Positions 1 through 7,659 of a DNA stretch of 64,000 nt are shown one piece after another. The stretch is taken from NCBI RefSeq assembly GCF_003664035.1, contig NZ_RCCK01000012.1, positions 248,001-312,000 on the forward strand, given 5' to 3'. The DNA is from Pedobacter alluvionis. GTDB lineage: Bacteria > Bacteroidota > Bacteroidia > Sphingobacteriales > Sphingobacteriaceae. The translations under genes and the position numbers were made by a program. The first letter of the stretch is position 1; every line of letters starts with the position of its first letter. A model generated the notes under the pieces. It did no database searches. It worked only from the letters and a program-made list of their open reading frames with translations, and was not told the origin of the DNA.

Positions 1-111
1 AAGAAAAAAGGTAGAGGTGCTATAATCGGCGGATTAGTTGGAGCTGGTGGCGGTTATTTAATCGGTAGAGGCGAAGACAGAAAATCTGGTCGGGTACAGC
101 CTAAAAACTAA
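1..111 (+). CDS. C-terminal end of a glycine-zipper protein (partial)
   Basis: The window opens inside a reading frame whose last 36 residues are visible. They include a glycine-rich stretch (IIGGLVGAGGGYLIG) followed by a charged tail ending in QPKN. Alternating small residues of this kind are typical of glycine-zipper membrane or envelope proteins such as YMGG-like and OmpA-linked families. The gene start lies outside the window, so neither length nor signal peptide can be judged. A strong terminator follows 20 bases after the stop, so this is the end of a transcription unit. Confidence 0.6.
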   Translation, partial: KKKGRGAIIGGLVGAGGGYLIGRGEDRKSGRVQPKN

Positions 112-130
112 TCTTTTTTTAAAAGATTTG

Positions 131-160
131 AAAGTCCTGGTTTACATCAGGACTTTTTTT
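131..160 (+). terminator. Intrinsic terminator of the first, partial gene
   Basis: AAGTCCTG pairs with CAGGACTT around a short loop and is followed directly by a run of T. This is a classic Rho-independent terminator 20 bases after the stop of the partial gene. Confidence 0.85.
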
Positions 161-206
161 TATGTCTAATAAAAAATGATTAATATATTTAAAGAAAAAA
201 GAACCC

Positions 207-545
207 ATGACAGAAATCCCTACCGCTGATAAAGAACAGATTCAACACTTCGTAATGTTCTGGTTAAAACCTCAACTAACTAAAACTGAAATTGCAGATT
301 TCGCCAACTTCTTCGAAAGTTTAAAACCAATAAAATATATTAAAACATTAAGTTATGGACTAGCAGCTAATACGCCCGTACGCCCCGTAACCGATAACTC
401 TTTTACCTATTCGCTAACTATTACATTTGCAAATGTTGCGGATCATAATGCTTACCAGGAAGATAAAACACATTTAGATGCGGTTGAAAAATTCTCTCAA
501 AACTGGTATAGGGTAGTAGTACACGATACAGTGGTTTCTGTTTAA
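207..545 (+). CDS. Dabb (stress-responsive alpha/beta barrel) domain protein
   Basis: This 112-residue protein looks like a single Dabb domain of the dimeric ferredoxin-like fold. It opens with QHFVMFWLKPQLT, the usual start of the fold (H-x-V-x-F-x-L-K), and ends with a W-Y-R-x-x-V-x-D strand. The middle carries the expected ALT-F and Y-x-x-D-x-x-H features (NAYQEDKTHLDAV). Known members are small cytosolic dimers, some induced by stress and some enzymes, so the specific role is unknown. It stands alone between a terminator upstream and about 490 bases without a convincing gene downstream. The ATG at 207 is the only sensible start. Confidence 0.8.
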   Translation: MTEIPTADKEQIQHFVMFWLKPQLTKTEIADFANFFESLKPIKYIKTLSYGLAANTPVRPVTDNSFTYSLTITFANVADHNAYQEDKTHLDAVEKFSQNWYRVVVHDTVVSV

Positions 546-1037
546 ACCTTCATTTCCTTATTTCGGTCCCAGCCGATAAATTTACCAATTAACCACAGAT
601 GCGCACAGATAAACACAGATTTTATTTATGCGCAGCTTTGCTTATATCAAAAGGTATTGCTTAAAAAACAGAGGGGGTATGATGATAGGTACAGATCGAT
701 CGTCATTGCTGGAACGACAACACAACCTTAAAACGATACCTACTAGCGTGTACATTAAGATTGCTTCGCACCTCGCAATGACGATCTTTCTAATCCGATA
801 TTTACATATATTCATCCCAAAATCACTAAACCTCCCATTTATTTGGCTAAATCAAGTGTCGAAATTATATTTTGTATAATGATTCAAAGATCAATATATC
901 AATAACTTATATTACTTTATCTTAATAAAAGCTATCAATAGCACATCATTTTAGCGCCAAAAATATCCTTAAATTCAGAATATAATTTTATATACTAATA
1001 TAATATATTGTAAATCAGTTAATTAAATAGATTATTA
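546..1037. other. Intergenic stretch with two kinds of dispersed repeat, no convincing gene
   Basis: The first part (591-620) holds three tandem-like CACAGAT units (aaccacagat, gcgcacagat, aaacacagat), also seen near 22.4, 41.5 and 45.4 kb. A palindromic element follows at about 704-785. The remainder (790-1037) is very AT-rich. An 83-codon frame at 628-879 lies across the repeats, has no domain-like composition and was not accepted. The AT-rich end abuts the 3' end of the leftward gene at 1038. Confidence 0.6.
704..785. repeat. REP-like element, CGTCATTGC/GCAATGACG class
   Basis: CGTCATTGC on the left and GCAATGACG on the right are inverted copies. The right half reads AAGATTGCTTCG followed by TCGCAATGACG, the same pattern as the element at 14309-14386. 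It lies wholly between genes. Such elements are common in related genomes; their function is unknown. Confidence 0.55.
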
Positions 1038-1289
1038 CTAATATTGATGCCTGTTATACGCAGCCGTAAAATCAGCTCGCATAATTTTAAACTTAGCAAT
1101 AACAGTCTGTATAAATTCTTCATCCAAAATTTCGAATACATCATTTACGCCTCCTCCACTCAGGTCAAGCTCGGCCAATTTATAACTTTGCTCAAAAGTA
1201 CCTTGCTCAAATTTGATGATGAATTTCTGGTTCATCGAAAAAATGGTAATCTTACATTCCAGATGTGGAAGTTCTGCTACTACTCTCAT
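1038..1289 (-). CDS. Small conserved hypothetical protein
   Basis: This 83-residue protein has no signal peptide or membrane segment. It begins MRVVAELPHLECKITIFSMN, followed by KFIIKFEQGTFEQSYKLAELD and an alpha-helical C-terminus ending in A-Y-N-R-H-Q-Y. I recall similar short proteins in Sphingobacteriaceae and related Bacteroidota, but they have no assigned function. It lies 15 bases downstream of the CrtA-like gene on the same strand, so the two are probably co-transcribed. A 128-codon frame on the opposite strand (1044-1430) covers the same DNA but lacks protein-like character. Confidence 0.65.
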   Translation of the reverse strand: MRVVAELPHLECKITIFSMNQKFIIKFEQGTFEQSYKLAELDLSGGGVNDVFEILDEEFIQTVIAKFKIMRADFTAAYNRHQY

Positions 1290-1304
1290 TTATTTTATAT
1301 TTAT

Positions 1305-1994
1305 TTACAATTCAACAGATACTCCATTAAGTGTACCCCAACTATCCACAATAGCGAAACGGGCAAAGAGTTCTTCTTTGTACCATTGGCGCTCTCTGGT
1401 GAGTTTAATCACATCAGAATGGTCAAATGATTTATAAGCATAATTTTTCATGCTATCTGCATCTGTCCAGATGGAAAATGTAGCCTGATCAAAAAAAGGA
1501 TTTTCACCAACTCCGGCCGAAAGAACAAATCCAGGAGCATTTCTCATGGCATTCGCTGCCCGTTCTATATTCTGCCTAAACTCTTTTAATTTATTAAATT
1601 TAATAGCTGCGCGGGTTATCACTGCTATTTTACCCTGGTACTTAATCTTATTTTTTGAAGCTTTAAACGGCTCTATTCCTGACCATAAGCCATGACTGTA
1701 TAAAGGATCCAATAATATAGTTAAACTTTCAATTCCAAAAAAATTAAACCATTTTACAACAAAAGAATTATCGTAAAAACGATCACAATCGTTTCTATTA
1801 TCCCAGGCAGTAAGTACCGCCCAATGCTTATAATCTGGAGCAAGATCTACCTGAGCATCTTTTCCGCTTCCCATTAATTTCCAGAATCTACATGTTTTAT
1901 TTAGCCATAGCGGCAATCTTAAAACCGCCATGCCGATAAATGCAAAAGGAATGGTTAGGCGATGGAATTTCGTAATGGTTAAGGCTACAATCAT
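1305..1994 (-). CDS. Spheroidene monooxygenase (CrtA)-like protein
   Basis: The 229-residue protein matches the CrtA family in its fixed landmarks: WAVLTAWDNR in the first third, HGLWSGIEPF in the middle, then IAVITRAAIKF, APGFVLSAGVGENP, QATFSIWTD and a final WYKEELFARFA. CrtA of purple bacteria is a haem-type oxygenase that adds the C-2 keto group to the acyclic carotenoid spheroidene. Relatives occur in Bacteroidota. No carotenoid gene is visible nearby, so the real substrate is uncertain. The protein starts with a hydrophobic stretch and is near full family length. It is followed by the 83-residue gene in a likely two-gene unit. Confidence 0.75.
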   Translation of the reverse strand: MIVALTITKFHRLTIPFAFIGMAVLRLPLWLNKTCRFWKLMGSGKDAQVDLAPDYKHWAVLTAWDNRNDCDRFYDNSFVVKWFNFFGIESLTILLDPLYSHGLWSGIEPFKASKNKIKYQGKIAVITRAAIKFNKLKEFRQNIERAANAMRNAPGFVLSAGVGENPFFDQATFSIWTDADSMKNYAYKSFDHSDVIKLTRERQWYKEELFARFAIVDSWGTLNGVSVEL

Positions 1995-2076
1995 TAATTA
2001 AATTGATAAGGCTCAAAACTAATAATTTTAGAAATAGGTTGTCGTTCAAATTTTCGTCATTAAATCATCTTTACAG

Positions 2077-2105
2077 TTGCGTTTGGTAAATCATGATTAA
2101 CTTTG
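2077..2105 (+). promoter_or_regulatory. Bacteroidota-type promoter of the fRMsr gene
   Basis: TTG at 2077-2079 and TAACTTTG at 2098-2105 are 18 bases apart and fit the TTTG/TAnnTTTG pattern of Bacteroidota promoters. The -7 box overlaps an in-frame TTG at 2103, so translation more likely begins at the ATG at 2124. Confidence 0.45.
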
Positions 2106-2123
2106 GCTGTAAACGCAATAAAC

Positions 2124-2603
2124 ATGGCAGAAGATTTAACCATTACCCGGAACATATCAAAAGAAGAACAATATCAATCCATTATTCCTCAAATTGAGGC
2201 ACTATTATACGGTGAAACAGATTTAATAGCCAACCTGGCAAATGTTGCTGCTGCACTAAAAGAACAGTTTGGTTGGTTTTGGGTAGGTTTTTATCTGGTG
2301 AAACAGGATGAACTGGTATTGGGTCCGTTTCAGGGTCCGGTGGCCTGCACAAGGATTAAAAAAGGAAAAGGAGTGTGCGGGGCTTCATGGGAGCAGGCAG
2401 CAGCTATTATTGTTCCTGATGTTGATGCGTTTCCCGGACACATTGCCTGCGCATCTGCTTCGAAATCAGAAATTGTTTTGCCGCTAATTGTAAATGATGA
2501 AGTGATTGGTGTTTTAGATGTGGATAGTGAAGTGTTGAATAAATTTGATGAGACAGACCAGGCTTATTTAGACCAGGTTATTCATATTTTGTTAAATAGA
2601 TAA
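2124..2603 (+). CDS. msrC: Free methionine-(R)-sulfoxide reductase, GAF domain
   Basis: This 159-residue single-GAF-domain protein probably reduces free L-methionine-(R)-sulfoxide in the cytosol using thioredoxin. Three cysteines, Cys75 (ACTR), Cys85 (GVCGASW) and Cys109 (HIACAS), have exactly the 10- and 24-residue spacing of the E. coli enzyme (Cys84, 94, 118). The W-F-W-V-G-F-Y-L motif and the C-terminal IGVLDVDS-x(10)-D are also family hallmarks. The frame is open from a TTG at 2103, but that codon lies inside the promoter box, so the ATG at 2124 was chosen. The next gene begins 13 bases after the stop, suggesting co-transcription with the DNA glycosylase. Confidence 0.9.
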   Translation: MAEDLTITRNISKEEQYQSIIPQIEALLYGETDLIANLANVAAALKEQFGWFWVGFYLVKQDELVLGPFQGPVACTRIKKGKGVCGASWEQAAAIIVPDVDAFPGHIACASASKSEIVLPLIVNDEVIGVLDVDSEVLNKFDETDQAYLDQVIHILLNR

Positions 2604-2616
2604 TTTATATCTGATA

Positions 2617-3222
2617 TTGAAATTAAAACCTGAATATTACCTGAATGAGGATGTTGTAGGTCTTGCAAAAGATTTGCTGGGAAAGGTTTTGTATACTAAA
2701 ATTGGCGATGAAATTACTGCAGGAATTATTGTAGAAACAGAAGCCTATTTTGGAATAAAAGATAAAGCGTCTCATGCTTATGGCGGTCGCCGTACCAACC
2801 GCACCGAAACCATGTATGGCGCAGGTGGCATTGCCTACGTGTATCTCTGTTATGGTATGCATCATCTTTTTAATGTGGTTACCTCAATTGAAAATGATCC
2901 TCATGCCGTTTTGATCAGAGGTATAGAACCGCTGATCGGTATAGAAATTATTGAAGAACGGAGAAATATGCCACATACAAAAGGTGCTATTTCGGCTGGC
3001 CCCGGATCTGCGGCAAAAGCATTAGGGATCGATAAAGCCTTTAACGCAAAAAATCTTTCTGGTGGTGATATCTGGATCGAAGATCATGGTGTAAAATATA
3101 ATGAAGAAGATATTGCGGCTACACCGCGTGTAGGTATTGCTTATGCTAAAGAGCATGCTTTGCTGCCCTGGCGATTCTTTCTTAAAGGTAATAAATATGT
3201 AAGTAAACCAAATAAGGTTTAA
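2617..3222 (+). CDS. DNA-3-methyladenine glycosylase, AAG/MPG family
   Basis: The 201-residue protein is a full-length AAG-type glycosylase that removes alkylated purines such as 3-methyladenine at the start of base excision repair. Landmarks are IIVETEAYFG near residues 37-46 with the catalytic glutamate, ASHAYGGRRTNRTETMYG, GIAYVYLCYGMHHLFNVVT and PGSAAKALGI. The start is a TTG at 2617, since no ATG exists near the expected N-terminus and the sequence MKLKPEYYL fits the family. It lies 13 bases after the methionine sulfoxide reductase, pairing two damage-repair functions in one likely transcript. Confidence 0.92.
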   Translation: MKLKPEYYLNEDVVGLAKDLLGKVLYTKIGDEITAGIIVETEAYFGIKDKASHAYGGRRTNRTETMYGAGGIAYVYLCYGMHHLFNVVTSIENDPHAVLIRGIEPLIGIEIIEERRNMPHTKGAISAGPGSAAKALGIDKAFNAKNLSGGDIWIEDHGVKYNEEDIAATPRVGIAYAKEHALLPWRFFLKGNKYVSKPNKV

Positions 3223-3275
3223 TTACCAGAAACATTTTACCGCACTTCCTGTTGTCTTTATAAAACAAAATAAAG

Positions 3276-3764
3276 ATGAAAAACGAGAAAAATATAGCTA
3301 TCCTTAAAGAAATGGCCGAAAGTGTGAGAACGTGTATGTTTACCACATTTTCTTCATCAGATGAATTTGGAAGCAGACCAATGGGAACTGCGAAAATCGA
3401 AGACGATGGTAGTTTGTGGTTTTACACAAACGAATATTCGCTGAAATCAAAAGAAATTTCAAAAGAAAATAATGTATTGCTGGCCTACAGCGATCCATCC
3501 AATAATACATACCTTACCGTTAAGGGTAAAGCTGAGCTTGTAGATGATAAAGTTCGTAAAGAAGCGTATTTCTCACCATTTGTGAAAGCATGGTTTCCGG
3601 ATGGAGTCGAAGACCCAAGATTAATCCTGATTAAAGTTACTCCGGAAGAGGCAGAATACTGGGATGCTTCATCGTCTAAAATTGTTGTATTATTCAGCAT
3701 GTTAAAAGCAGTTGTTACTGGTGATACGCCAGACTTAGGTAAGCACGATACAATTAAATTTTAA
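3276..3764 (+). CDS. Pyridoxamine 5'-phosphate oxidase-like general stress protein
   Basis: This 162-residue flavin-binding split-barrel protein resembles the general stress protein 26 group of the PNPOx-like superfamily. Typical features are MFTTFSSSDEFGSRPMGT near residues 21-38, SLWFYTNEYSLKSKEI, and NTYLTVKGKAELVDD. Family members bind FMN or related cofactors, and the substrate is usually unknown. The gene follows the glycosylase by 53 bases and ends in its own terminator, so it may close a stress-response transcript with the two upstream genes. Confidence 0.85.
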   Translation: MKNEKNIAILKEMAESVRTCMFTTFSSSDEFGSRPMGTAKIEDDGSLWFYTNEYSLKSKEISKENNVLLAYSDPSNNTYLTVKGKAELVDDKVRKEAYFSPFVKAWFPDGVEDPRLILIKVTPEEAEYWDASSSKIVVLFSMLKAVVTGDTPDLGKHDTIKF

Positions 3765-3782
3765 AAGCATTAAATAAATCGA

Positions 3783-3816
3783 AAAGCAGGATTGGGAACA
3801 ATGCCTGCTTTTTTTG
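3783..3816 (+). terminator. Intrinsic terminator after the general stress protein gene
   Basis: AAGCAGG pairs with CCTGCTT around an ATTG/CAAT-bordered loop and runs into a T tract. The T tract touches the next promoter box at 3817, so termination and initiation elements are packed together. Confidence 0.8.
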
Positions 3817-3824
3817 TAGTTTTG
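3792..3824 (+). promoter_or_regulatory. Promoter of kynU, abutting the start codon
   Basis: TTG at 3792-3794 and TAGTTTTG at 3817-3824 are spaced 22 bases. The start codon at 3830 lies only five bases after the box, so the transcript would have almost no leader. The -33 element lies inside the upstream terminator hairpin. Confidence 0.4.
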
Positions 3825-3829
3825 AGCCA

Positions 3830-5140
3830 ATGAATTTCGAAAATAACCTATCATTCGCACAAAAACTTGATGAAGCTGATCAGCTCCGTCATTTCAGATC
3901 TCAGTTCTTATTTCCAAACTACAACGGAAAAGATTTTATTTATCTGTGTGGCAATTCATTAGGGCTTCAACCTAAAGTTGCATCTGAAGTTTTAAAAGGT
4001 CAGCTTGATAACTGGGCAAACTATGCTGTGGAAGGATGGTTTGATGGAAACGAACCCTGGATGTTCTACCATAAGGCACTTAAAAAGTTAATGGCCCCGA
4101 TTGTTGGGGCATTACCAGCTGAAGTTTGCCTGATGAATACTTTGACTGTAAATCTCCATTTGTTAATGGTTAGCTTTTATCAGCCCAAAGGCAAACGTTT
4201 CAAAATCATTATGGAAGGCGGAGCATTCCCGTCCGATCAGTATGCGATAGAAAGCCAGGTGAGGTTTCATGGTTTTGATCCAAAAGAAGCGATTATAGAG
4301 GTTTTTCCTAAAGAAGGTGAGGAAATACTCCATACCGAAGATATCTTAGCTAAAATCAAAGAAAATGCAGATGAGATCGCTTTGGTTTTATTTGGCGGGA
4401 TAAATTACTATACCGGCCAATGGTACGACATGGAAACCATTACCAAAGCAGGCCATGAAATCGGGGCAATTGTAGGCTGGGATCTGGCGCATGCCGCAGG
4501 TAATGTTCCTGTAAAATTGCACGATTGGGATGTTGATTTTGCCTGCTGGTGCTCATACAAATATCAAAATTCAGGTCCAGGGGGAATAAGCGGAATCTTT
4601 GTTCACGAAAAACATTTCAGCAATACTAAATTGAATCGCTTTGCAGGGTGGTGGGGCTATCAGGAAAACAAACGTTTTAAAATGGAAAAAGGCTTTATTC
4701 CGGAAGCAGGAGCTGATGGTTGGCAGGTGAGCTGTACACAGGTAATGCCAATGGCCTTGTACCATGCTTCGCTACAGATTTTCGAAAAAGCAGGTTTCAT
4801 AGCACCATTAAGAGAGAAAAGTATTACTTTAACTGGTTATCTCGAATTCATTATAAACGAAGTAAATAAGGATTTAGGATTTGAGCAATATAAAATTATC
4901 ACACCTAAGTTAGCTAAAGATAGAGGTGCACAGCTATCAATCATCGCTCAACGCAATGGTAAACAGATTTTTGATGGCTTAATGGCCAACCATATCCTTG
5001 GTGATTGGCGTGAACCTGATGTGATCCGATTGAGTGCTGTTCCACTTTATAACTCTTTCGAAGATGTTTTCATGGCCGGACAGGCGCTACTAAAAGTGAG
5101 TAAAGATATTTTAACGTCGAAAAGAATAAAAAATGATTAA
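3830..5140 (+). CDS. kynU: Kynureninase
   Basis: The 436-residue protein is a PLP enzyme that cleaves kynurenine or 3-hydroxykynurenine to (hydroxy)anthranilate and alanine. Family features are LCGNSLGLQP near residues 39-48, GWFDGNEPWMFYH, GWDLAHAAGNVP (aspartate contacting the PLP ring) and CWCSYKYQNSGPGG with the PLP lysine at 244. The length is typical. No other gene for the kynurenine route or for NAD synthesis from quinolinate is in the window, so the pathway partners must lie elsewhere. The bestrophin gene starts eight bases before its stop. Confidence 0.95.
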   Translation: MNFENNLSFAQKLDEADQLRHFRSQFLFPNYNGKDFIYLCGNSLGLQPKVASEVLKGQLDNWANYAVEGWFDGNEPWMFYHKALKKLMAPIVGALPAEVCLMNTLTVNLHLLMVSFYQPKGKRFKIIMEGGAFPSDQYAIESQVRFHGFDPKEAIIEVFPKEGEEILHTEDILAKIKENADEIALVLFGGINYYTGQWYDMETITKAGHEIGAIVGWDLAHAAGNVPVKLHDWDVDFACWCSYKYQNSGPGGISGIFVHEKHFSNTKLNRFAGWWGYQENKRFKMEKGFIPEAGADGWQVSCTQVMPMALYHASLQIFEKAGFIAPLREKSITLTGYLEFIINEVNKDLGFEQYKIITPKLAKDRGAQLSIIAQRNGKQIFDGLMANHILGDWREPDVIRLSAVPLYNSFEDVFMAGQALLKVSKDILTSKRIKND

Positions 5141-5993
5141 CTACAACCCTAAAGACTGGAGTACCTTCATTTTTCATATTGATAAAAGCGACACCTTTAG
5201 AAAGCTTTGGCCTTTAATGCTTGGGGTAGCTATATTTTCGGGGCTGGTTGCTTATGCTGAATTGAATTACTTTCAGCTTTCTAAAACTAGTAATGTAACC
5301 AATATTGGCATGATGCATAGCTTATTGGGCTTTGTTTTGTCTCTTTTGTTGGTTTTCAGAACTAATACGGCTTATGATAGGTGGTGGGAAGGCAGGAAAC
5401 TGCTTGGATCGTTAACCAATGTAAGCCGTAACCTGGCTTTAAAGATTAAAGCGCTTAAACTGACTGATGAGGATGTTCGCTTTTTTGAATACGGCATCCC
5501 TAAATATGCTTTTGCACTAAAAGAACATTTAAGAGAAAAAATGTATTTTGGGAAGAACAGCTTATTGATAGCAGTTAAAGAAGGCAAACATGTTCCAAAC
5601 CAGATAGCAGGTAGTTTAACCAACAGATTATACGGGTTGTTAGAAAAAGGTTCGATTTCGCAGGAACAGTTTATTGTTCTTTCCAGTGACTTTAATCAGT
5701 TTACCGATATCTGCGGCGCCTGTGAAAGGATTAAAAACACTCCAATCCCGTTTTCTTACAGCGCATTTATTAAAAAATTTATTTTTGTTTATGTGGTCAC
5801 TTTACCCTTTGGCTGGGTGTTCAGTTTAGGTTATTTTGTGGTGCCAATTGTTCCCTTTATCCTCTATGTATTAGCGAGTTTGGAGCTGATAGCTGAAGAA
5901 ATAGAAAACCCTTTTGGCTATGATGCGAATGATCTACCGGTAGATCAGATTTGTACCAATATCGAAAAACACGTAGGAGAGATTTTAGGCTAA
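5133..5993 (+). CDS. Bestrophin family (UPF0187) ion channel
   Basis: This 286-residue membrane protein carries the bestrophin signature RTNTAYDRWWEGRKLLG at about residues 76-92. Hydrophobic segments lie near residues 29-43, 59-74, 213-230 and 233-252, and the pore-side acidic patch ASLELIAEEIENPFG is present near the C-terminus. Bacterial homologues form pentameric cation or anion channels in the inner membrane. The ion carried cannot be read from sequence. It overlaps kynU by eight bases and the deacetylase gene by one, indicating translational coupling of three unrelated functions. Confidence 0.9.
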   Translation: MINYNPKDWSTFIFHIDKSDTFRKLWPLMLGVAIFSGLVAYAELNYFQLSKTSNVTNIGMMHSLLGFVLSLLLVFRTNTAYDRWWEGRKLLGSLTNVSRNLALKIKALKLTDEDVRFFEYGIPKYAFALKEHLREKMYFGKNSLLIAVKEGKHVPNQIAGSLTNRLYGLLEKGSISQEQFIVLSSDFNQFTDICGACERIKNTPIPFSYSAFIKKFIFVYVVTLPFGWVFSLGYFVVPIVPFILYVLASLELIAEEIENPFGYDANDLPVDQICTNIEKHVGEILG

Positions 5994-6895
5994 TGATCAA
6001 GATTGCCTGGCATCCGCTTTACGCACACCCTTTACCTGAAGGGCATCGTTTTCCGATGTTGAAATATGAATTGATACCTGAACAGCTTTTGCACGAGGGA
6101 ACTATAACATCGCATAATTTATTTAGCCCGGAGCCAGTTTCCGCAGATATTATACTCCTGTCTCACGAAAAAGCATACTGGGAACAGCTCAGGGATTTAA
6201 CACTTTCAGCTAAAGACCAAAGACGGATAGGTTTTCCTTTAAATGCGCAACTTTTAGAACGCGAACTGAGGATTACCCAAGGAACAATTGATGCTGCTCA
6301 TTTTGCAATAAGTAACGGCATTGCCTTTAATGTTGCAGGAGGTACACATCATGCCGGCAGTAACTGGGGCGAAGGTTTTTGTTTATTAAACGATCAGGCT
6401 ATTACTGCTAATTACTTGTTATCTAAAAAATTAGCCAATCGTATCTTAATTATTGATTTAGATGTTCATCAGGGAAATGGAACAGCAGAAATCTTTCAAA
6501 ATGAGACACGGGTATTTACTTTTTCGATGCATGGCGATAAAAATTTCCCTTTTAGAAAAGAAATTTCCAGTTTGGATATTCCTTTAGATGATGGCGTACA
6601 GGATGAAGAATACCTCTCTATTTTAAAAGTCAATCTAAAAAAGGCTTTCGAAAGAGCCAAACCTGATTTTGTGTTTTATTTATCAGGAGTGGATGTACTT
6701 TCTACCGATAAGTTGGGTAAACTTTCACTCAGCAAAGTCGCATGTAAGGAACGCGACAGGATGGTGCTGCAGGCCTGTCAAGATAAAAACTTGCCTTTAC
6801 AGGTTAGTATGGGCGGAGGGTATTCAGCAGATATTAAAGAAATCGTTGATGCGCATTGCAATACCTACCGATTGGCTTTTGATTTATTTACCTAG
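5993..6895 (+). CDS. Histone-deacetylase-like zinc amidohydrolase
   Basis: The 300-residue protein belongs to the arginase/deacetylase fold family that includes HDACs, AcuC and acetylpolyamine hydrolases. It shows NVAGGTHHAGSNWGEGFC with the paired histidines at 119-120, ILIIDLDVHQGNGT with zinc ligands Asp157 and His159, a later GVDVL and the GGGYS motif. The compact size fits the class IV-like bacterial group. The substrate is unknown; acetylated lysines or small acetylated amines are possible. The ATG at 5993 shares a base with the bestrophin stop (TAATG). A longer frame opening at 5951 is inside the previous gene and was rejected. Confidence 0.9.
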   Translation: MIKIAWHPLYAHPLPEGHRFPMLKYELIPEQLLHEGTITSHNLFSPEPVSADIILLSHEKAYWEQLRDLTLSAKDQRRIGFPLNAQLLERELRITQGTIDAAHFAISNGIAFNVAGGTHHAGSNWGEGFCLLNDQAITANYLLSKKLANRILIIDLDVHQGNGTAEIFQNETRVFTFSMHGDKNFPFRKEISSLDIPLDDGVQDEEYLSILKVNLKKAFERAKPDFVFYLSGVDVLSTDKLGKLSLSKVACKERDRMVLQACQDKNLPLQVSMGGGYSADIKEIVDAHCNTYRLAFDLFT

Positions 6896-6898
6896 GCC

Positions 6899-6930
6899 TT
6901 GATGCGAAAACTATAATATCCTTATCTTCG
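6899..6930 (+). promoter_or_regulatory. Possible promoter of the TruC-like gene
   Basis: TTG at 6899-6901 and TATCTTCG at 6923-6930, 21 bases apart, resemble the Bacteroidota promoter with one mismatch in the -7 box. The ATG at 6938 follows seven bases later. Confidence 0.3.
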
Positions 6931-6937
6931 CGGCAAT

Positions 6938-7621
6938 ATGTTGGAGATCATTTATCAGGACGAAAATTTAATTGCAATTAATAAACCCCACGGATTGTTG
7001 GTGCATCAATCATCAATTGCCAGAGATGCGACCGAATTTGCACTTCAGTTACTCAGAGATCAGGTGGGTAAACACGTTAGTCCGGTCCATCGTTTAGATA
7101 GAAAGACGAGTGGAATCCTATTATTTTCTTTTGATAAACCTTCTGAAATAGCTATGCATCAACAATTTATGAATGCAGAGACAGATAAGAAATACCTGGC
7201 TATTCTGCGTGGTTTCACGCCTGACACCATGGATATTGACTATCCATTAGCTAAAGAAAACGGAACGATGCAAGATGCTTTCACCTCGTTCAGAACACTT
7301 CAAAAAGCAGAGGTTGAAGTAGCTTTTGGCAAACATCCAACCTCACGTTATTCATTGGTAGAAGCTACCCCTAAAACCGGAAGAATGCACCAATTAAGAA
7401 GACACTTTAGCCATATCTTACATCCAATTATTGGCGACAGGACACACGGCTGCAACAAACAGAATAAGTTTTTTAAGGAGCAATGGGATATGACCACCAT
7501 GTTGCTGCATGCTTCTGAATTGGAGTTTATTCACCCCGTTACAAAGGAAAGAATCCATTTAAAAGCCGGTCTGCATGAGGAATTTAAAAGAGTGATGGAT
7601 TTCATGAAAATGGAACTTTAG
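6938..7621 (+). CDS. truC: RluA-family pseudouridine synthase, TruC-like
   Basis: This 227-residue enzyme isomerises uridine to pseudouridine in RNA. The catalytic motif VHRLDRKTSGILLF carries Asp54, the same position as in E. coli TruC, and there is no S4 RNA-binding domain before it, which also fits TruC (tRNA position 65) rather than RluC or RluD. KTGRMHQLRRHFSH and PIIGDRTHG are further family motifs. The start MLEIIYQDENLIAINKPHGLLVH is canonical. RNA specificity is inferred from architecture. It appears to have its own promoter. Confidence 0.88.
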   Translation: MLEIIYQDENLIAINKPHGLLVHQSSIARDATEFALQLLRDQVGKHVSPVHRLDRKTSGILLFSFDKPSEIAMHQQFMNAETDKKYLAILRGFTPDTMDIDYPLAKENGTMQDAFTSFRTLQKAEVEVAFGKHPTSRYSLVEATPKTGRMHQLRRHFSHILHPIIGDRTHGCNKQNKFFKEQWDMTTMLLHASELEFIHPVTKERIHLKAGLHEEFKRVMDFMKMEL

Positions 7622-7659
7622 CACAATTTTTAACACCAAAATCTGTTTATATAACATCT

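Noticed and set aside
628-879. 83-codon frame in the repeat-rich gap
   Set aside because: It runs across REP-like and CACAGAT repeats and has no protein-like features.
1044-1430. 128-codon plus-strand frame
   Set aside because: It lies opposite the small conserved gene and the end of the CrtA-like gene, whose translations are far more protein-like.
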